Assembly (NCBI GenBank): GCA_965220835.1
Contig: OZ244842.1
Location: 2,356,001 to 2,420,000 of the forward strand
DNA length: 64,000 nt
Origin: Azophilus sp965220835
GTDB lineage: Bacteria > Pseudomonadota > Gammaproteobacteria > Pseudomonadales > Azotimanducaceae
Direction of reading: 5' to 3'
The notes under the pieces are model-generated. The model ran no database searches and was not told the DNA's origin. It saw nothing but the letters and a program-made list of their open reading frames with translations. The stretch's first letter is position 1; the number at the start of each line of letters is the position of its first letter. Both the position numbers and the translations under genes were made by a program. Below, in pieces: positions 59,781 to 64,000 of this stretch.

Positions 59781-62177
59781 ATGCGCACCATTATCTGGAT
59801 GGCGTTCACCGGAATCTGTACGTTATCTCTTACATTGGCCGCCGTTTATCTCTATTTGAATCCGCAAATCCCCGATGCGGAGTCCTATCGGTACGTCAAG
59901 CTGGAGACCCCGCTGCGGGTGTTCACCGCCGATGAGGCGCTCATCGCGGAGTTCGGCGAGCGCCGCCGCATCCCCATCCGCTTCGATCAAGTGCCGCCCC
60001 ACTTCATCAACGCGCTTCTTGACACCGAGGACAAGCGCTTCTACCAACACAGCGGCATCGACTTCATCTCCTTGACCAACGACACCTTCGGGCTGGCCAA
60101 GAGCCTGCTGCTCGAAGGGTCGTTGGGGCCCGGTGCCAGCACCATCACCATGCAGTTGGCGCGCAACATCTCGTTCACCTTGGAGCGGCGCTTCCTGCGC
60201 AAGTTCAAGGAGATGCTGCTGGCGCTGAAGATCGAAACCGAGCTTGAGAAGGACGAGATACTGGAGCTCTACATCAACGAGATGCCGTTCGGGAAGCGGG
60301 CCTACGGGGCAGAGGCAGCGGCCCGCACCTACTACGGCAAGCCCTTGGGTGAACTGAACATTCCCCAACTCGCCATGCTGGCGGGCGTGCTGCAGGCGCC
60401 AACCGCCGGCAACCCCATCAACGGCCCGGAACGGGCGCTCAGGCGCCGCAACCTGGTGTTGTCCCGAATGCGCGCCCAAGGCTCCATCACCGACGCCGAA
60501 TACAATGACGCCGTGGCAGCGCCCATCACCGCGGCGTTGCACGGACGGGACCTCGACGTGCCGGCGCCCTTTCCGGCGGAGTGGGTGCGCCAACAACTGC
60601 TCGAACGCTTCCCCGACCTCTACACGGGCGGCTACGCCGCCTACACGACGCTGAACGGCCGCAACCAAGCCGCAGCCACCCGGGCGCTGCGCAAGGGGCT
60701 GATCGCCTATGACCGTCGCCATGGCTACCGCGGCCCAGAGGCTCGCTTCGACGACCTGGAGCAGGGCCTAGCGGCGCTTCCGGACCTGAACATATTGGGC
60801 GGCTTGGTGCCTGCGCTGGTGACCGACGTCAGCCATGACCAAGCCACCGCCACCTTGGCGGACGGCGCATCGATCACCTTGGAGATGGCCGCGCTCCGCT
60901 GGCGTCCGCACATCGACACGGACATTCTCGGGGCGGCGCCGAAGCGCCCGAAGGACGTGGTGCAGCCCGGTGACTTGATTCGCGTTCAGGCCCATGAGGA
61001 AGGCTGGCGGCTGGCCCAGCTGCCCCAGGTCCAAGGCGCCTTGGTATCCCTCGACCCCAACACCGGTGCAGTGCTGGCCCTTGAGGGGGGCTTCGACTTC
61101 GGCATCAGCCAGTACAACCATGCCTTGCAGGCGGCCCGCCAGCCAGGCTCCGGGTTCAAGCCCTTCGTCTATTCGGCTGCCCTGCAAAGCGGCACAACGC
61201 CCGCTTCGATCTTCATGGACGCGCCCTTGGTGCATGACGACGCGAATATGGAGTCCCAGTATCGTCCAAGAAACGACAACAACCGCTACAACGGCCCCAC
61301 CCGGCTGCGGGAGGCGCTGTACCGCTCCATCAACCTGGTGTCGATGCGGGTGCTGATGCGGGTTGGGGCAGGCAACGTGCTCACCCATGCCCAGCGCTTT
61401 GGCTTCGACACCGGCTCGTTTCCCCGCAACACCCAGCTGGCCATTGGCGGCGGCACCATGGCAGTGACACCCATCGACATGGCCGCGGCCTACGCGGTGT
61501 TCGCCAACGGCGGATACCAAGTGGAGCCGCACATCATAGGCAAAGTGGCGGACATTGACGGCGCCATTGTCTTCGAGCCGCAATATGCCGCGGTTTGCCG
61601 CTCTTGCGGCGAGGAAGAGCCCCTAGCGCTGCCCGACGAGGAGCCTGTCAACCTGGAGGATCTTCTGGCCCAATCCCCCGCCCCGCCAGCGGAGCCTGCC
61701 ATCGACGAACGCAACGCCTTCATCATGCACCAAATGCTCAAGGACGTGATCAATCGCGGCACCGGGCGGCGCGCTCGGGTGCTGGAGCGCGCCGACATCG
61801 CCGGCAAGACGGGCACCACGGACAACGCCGCCGACACTTGGTTCAACGGCTACAGCCCGGATGTGGTCACCAGCGTCTGGGTGGGCTTTCCCGACCATGA
61901 GCCCTTGGGCGAGCGGGAGTACGGATCCAACAACCCCCTGCCGATCTGGATCGACTACATGCGCACCGCCCTGGATGGCCTGCCGGAGTCCCATCCCGCG
62001 CAGCCGCCCGGGGTGCTGAGCATGAAGATTGACGCCCGAACCGGGGCCTTGGCTGCCGGTTCGCAGGAGGACGCCATCTTCGAGTACTTCTTGGCGGAGC
62101 ACGCACCCGAGCCACAACGCTTGGACGGGGACAGCGATGAGGGCGCCCCCAACATCAGGCCAGAAGACCTTTTTTGA
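59781..62177 (+). CDS. mrcA: Penicillin-binding protein 1A (bifunctional)
   Basis: 798 residues. One membrane anchor (ICTLSLTLAAVYLYLNPQIP) precedes the glycosyltransferase domain with the catalytic Glu in NALLDTEDKRFYQHSGIDFI and GPGASTITMQLARNISF. An OB-like linker follows, then the transpeptidase: SxxK serine in RQPGSGFKPFVYSA, SIN in RSINLVSMRV, and KTG in IAGKTGTTDNAADTW. It polymerises and cross-links peptidoglycan. It is divergent from pilM, as in most gammaproteobacteria. ATG 59781 is chosen as the family N-terminus. Confidence 0.96.
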   Translation: MRTIIWMAFTGICTLSLTLAAVYLYLNPQIPDAESYRYVKLETPLRVFTADEALIAEFGERRRIPIRFDQVPPHFINALLDTEDKRFYQHSGIDFISLTNDTFGLAKSLLLEGSLGPGASTITMQLARNISFTLERRFLRKFKEMLLALKIETELEKDEILELYINEMPFGKRAYGAEAAARTYYGKPLGELNIPQLAMLAGVLQAPTAGNPINGPERALRRRNLVLSRMRAQGSITDAEYNDAVAAPITAALHGRDLDVPAPFPAEWVRQQLLERFPDLYTGGYAAYTTLNGRNQAAATRALRKGLIAYDRRHGYRGPEARFDDLEQGLAALPDLNILGGLVPALVTDVSHDQATATLADGASITLEMAALRWRPHIDTDILGAAPKRPKDVVQPGDLIRVQAHEEGWRLAQLPQVQGALVSLDPNTGAVLALEGGFDFGISQYNHALQAARQPGSGFKPFVYSAALQSGTTPASIFMDAPLVHDDANMESQYRPRNDNNRYNGPTRLREALYRSINLVSMRVLMRVGAGNVLTHAQRFGFDTGSFPRNTQLAIGGGTMAVTPIDMAAAYAVFANGGYQVEPHIIGKVADIDGAIVFEPQYAAVCRSCGEEEPLALPDEEPVNLEDLLAQSPAPPAEPAIDERNAFIMHQMLKDVINRGTGRRARVLERADIAGKTGTTDNAADTWFNGYSPDVVTSVWVGFPDHEPLGEREYGSNNPLPIWIDYMRTALDGLPESHPAQPPGVLSMKIDARTGALAAGSQEDAIFEYFLAEHAPEPQRLDGDSDEGAPNIRPEDLF

Positions 62178-62188
62178 TCTCCCCCCGA

Positions 62189-62457
62189 GCTTGCTCCCGC
62201 AAGCCGTTGCGCAGCGACTCAAACGGAAGCTTGCTCCCGCACGCAGTTGAGCAGCAACTCGAACGGGAGCTTGCTCCCGCACGCACGCAGTTGCGCAGCA
62301 ACTCGAACGGGAGCTTGCTCCCGCACGCACGCAGTTGCGCAGCAACTCGAACGGGAGCTTGCTCCCGCACGCACGCAGTTGCGCAGCAACTCGAACGGGA
62401 GCTTGCTCCCGCACGCACGCAGTTGCGCAGCAACTCGAACGGGAGCTTGCTCCCGCA
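62189..62457. repeat. 40/44-bp tandem hairpin repeat between mrcA and the M48 gene
   Basis: GCTTGCTCCCGC starts at 62189, 62229, 62269, 62313, 62357, 62401 and 62445: two 40-bp periods then four 44-bp periods. Each unit contains two self-complementary motifs, GGGAGC-TT-GCTCCC and GTTGC-GCA-GCAAC. The 44-bp units are almost identical. The array fills the 301-bp gap between two convergent genes and may terminate both transcripts. Confidence 0.9.
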
Positions 62458-62478
62458 TTGGGCCGCAGGCTCGACGCG

Positions 62479-63927
62479 TTAACGCACCAGCTTGATGTAG
62501 TCCCCAGCCCGGGGCTCGCCGTGCGGATAGTGCCCGTTGATGACCCGCAGGGTCTCTTCAGGAAAGGCCGCCAGAGAGGACTTTTGCGCCAGTTTCGCAT
62601 AGGTGTCCCCTGGATTGGCCATGACCACGTGAATGCGCTGCCGGTTGGCGGCGTCGAGATCGCTGGCGGTCATCGCCCGGAACGAAGCGAGGGTATCGTT
62701 GAAGTCACGCTCAAAACGCGCCGGGTCGCCCACCGGGCCGAGGTCGCCCTTGAACAGATACACAGCGTCGTCCTTGAACACCACCGCCAACTTCTGCCGT
62801 TGGGCGTCGCCCCCCAGAATGGTCACGTCCGCGACGTAAGCGGCATTGCCGTTGACGTCAATGGCTCGACCGTTTTCGATGTCGTCACGCTTGAGGACGT
62901 CGCGCAGGTAGCCTTCCGGCGTCTGCCCCTTGGTGGGTGGCCTGTGCCGCTGCACGACGATGCTGGCGTTCGCTGCGCCGCTGAGGTCCCGGCCAAACAA
63001 CTCCGTGGCCGTATTGCCCAGATCCCAGCCCTCCGGGAAGCGCACCACGATGCGCAAGCCACTGTGGTAGTAAGTGCTGCCCTGCACCAGCCCCTTGGCT
63101 GCTTCGTCGCCATACGTCAAGCCATTCAGCATGGCCCAGAAGTCGCGCTCCGGTGGACGAATCTCGTCGCCGGCCAAGGGAACGGCCTCCGCCACTACAT
63201 CGTGCAGGCGCTTGTCATTGCGTGGGTGGCTGCCGAACAAGCCATGGTAAACGCTGGGCTGCTTGGAGACCGTCTTGGCGAACAGCTCTGCCTCCTTAAG
63301 CACGTAGATCGCATTGATCATGGCCAAGGGGTCGTAGCCCGCCCGCGCCAAGAGCTCGGCGCCGATGGCGTCCGCTTCCAACTCGTGCTCGCGGGCCTCC
63401 CGGCTCACCGCGGTGGCCGTCAAGGTGTCCCCCAAGTCCTTCATGCCCCAACTGGAGGTGCCGATGGCGCCGACCCAGCCGAGCAAGCCGCCAAGACGGT
63501 TGAGCTCCTTCGAGCGTTTGGAGTGGCGCGCCACCACATGGCCTATCTCATGGCCAATGATGCCCGCCAGTTCGTCTTCGCTGCGGCAATAGGCGATGAT
63601 GCCGCGATAGATGAAAATGTAGCCGTCCGGAGTGGCGGCGGCGTTGACTTTCGGGCTGTCAACCACCACAAAGGTGTAGTCCTTGCCAGCGTCCGGCGAG
63701 ACCGCCAACAGGCGCTCGCCTATTGCGGTGACGTAGTCCTGCAATTCCACATTCCGATACAACGCCTCCTTTTCGCGCAGGTCGTTGTACATCTTCTCGC
63801 CGGGACCGGCACCGAATGCACTGCCGGCCGCGAATACGAGGATCAACCCTGCTAGTGGCAACCGTTGGTGTTTCGCTGGCGCAACCGTGCGCGATTGCGA
63901 CCACGCGGGGAGTATGAGCTTGTGCAT
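62479..63927 (-). CDS. Secreted M48 metalloprotease with C-terminal LysM-like domain
   Basis: 482 residues. A signal sequence (RLPLAGLILVFAAGSAFGAG) is followed by an M48 domain: HEIGH in LAGIIGHEIGHVVARHSKRS and the Glu ligand in EHELEADAIGAELLARAGYD, then FGSHPRNDKRLHDVV. About 150 residues of unassigned region follow, then a LysM-like end (IHVVMANPGDTYAKLAQKSS, LRVINGHYPHGEPRAGDYIK). It probably acts in periplasmic or envelope quality control. AAGGGG precedes ATG 63927. Confidence 0.9.
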   Translation of the reverse strand: MHKLILPAWSQSRTVAPAKHQRLPLAGLILVFAAGSAFGAGPGEKMYNDLREKEALYRNVELQDYVTAIGERLLAVSPDAGKDYTFVVVDSPKVNAAATPDGYIFIYRGIIAYCRSEDELAGIIGHEIGHVVARHSKRSKELNRLGGLLGWVGAIGTSSWGMKDLGDTLTATAVSREAREHELEADAIGAELLARAGYDPLAMINAIYVLKEAELFAKTVSKQPSVYHGLFGSHPRNDKRLHDVVAEAVPLAGDEIRPPERDFWAMLNGLTYGDEAAKGLVQGSTYYHSGLRIVVRFPEGWDLGNTATELFGRDLSGAANASIVVQRHRPPTKGQTPEGYLRDVLKRDDIENGRAIDVNGNAAYVADVTILGGDAQRQKLAVVFKDDAVYLFKGDLGPVGDPARFERDFNDTLASFRAMTASDLDAANRQRIHVVMANPGDTYAKLAQKSSLAAFPEETLRVINGHYPHGEPRAGDYIKLVR

Positions 63928-64000
63928 GATTTACCCCTTGAAGTCCTGATCACGTTTAGAACGCCGATTCTAACGGGAATTGGATGAACGCGTGATGAAT

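Noticed and set aside
62189..62457. Possible CRISPR array
   Set aside because: The 44-bp units are contiguous with no unique spacers, and no cas genes are near.

Overview
The window looks like part of the chromosome of a free-living, probably marine, uncultivated gammaproteobacterium. This is inference from the following: high G+C throughout; a GlnS-type glutaminyl-tRNA synthetase; the gammaproteobacterial order mrcA / pilMNOPQ / aroK / aroB; an RhlB-like helicase; two TonB-dependent receptors, one beside a TPR sulfotransferase; and two luciferase-like (LLM) flavin or F420 oxidoreductases. No rRNA, tRNA, CRISPR array, phage or transposase gene is visible. The window is mostly housekeeping and metabolic genes with an unusually rich set of short repeats in gene ends, intergenic spaces and, in several cases, inside genes.

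Layout. 1-6650: a LacI-type regulator (cut by the window edge), a TPR sulfotransferase, a TonB receptor with a good promoter, and a sodium:solute symporter. 6648-11009 (minus strand): transglutaminase-like protein, a thiolase-like protein without the nucleophilic Cys, an RDD membrane protein and an alpha/beta hydrolase, closely packed. 11010-14459: a MITE-like element, glnS, then a repeat block ending at a lytic transglycosylase. 14586-23346: an LLM oxidoreductase divergent from a tight plus-strand run (argC, an aminotransferase, rhlB-like, a nitrilase, an AI-2E-type exporter, hisC, a rhomboid protease). 23353-27377 (minus): a putrescine-type ABC importer potF-G-H-I. 27546-32967: an M48 lipoprotein, then an operon of two PYROXD2-like FAD oxidoreductases and a GcvT-like aminomethyltransferase. 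33108-34676 (minus): a CULT-domain (cereblon-like) protein, a HAD phosphatase and a PTPS-family protein, preceded by a second MITE copy. 34908-43758: TesB thioesterase, a coiled-coil membrane protein, LLM oxidoreductase, photolyase, DUF899 protein, a possibly Pho-regulated secreted protein, aldo/keto reductase, a YtkA-like protein with a di-heme peroxidase, and a CBS protein. 43929-47283: a GyrI-like protein and a ZnuD-like receptor with acidic/His loops. 47325-52750: a Tat-exported molybdenum hydroxylase with its own cytochrome b. 52888-53295: an orphan Vsr endonuclease. 53360-59755 (minus): aroB, aroK and pilQ-P-O-N-M, divergent from the PBP1A gene mrcA. 62479-63927: an M48/LysM protease.

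The most unusual features are: (1) a 21-bp repeat encoding a Gln-Gly heptapeptide, scattered in frame through pilM, pilN and pilQ and packed between pilP and pilQ; (2) a compact bacterial CULT protein with the tri-Trp pocket and Zn cysteines intact, co-transcribed with a HAD and a PTPS-III-like gene; (3) a family of small elements with terminal inverted repeats (two full copies and a remnant); (4) several tandem repeat blocks at gene 3' ends, some containing the gene's own stop region; and (5) a 61-bp dispersed repeat found at a similar distance upstream of two unrelated start codons. Gene starts were chosen by Shine-Dalgarno sequences, overlaps and family N-termini, and several remain uncertain, as noted in the entries.
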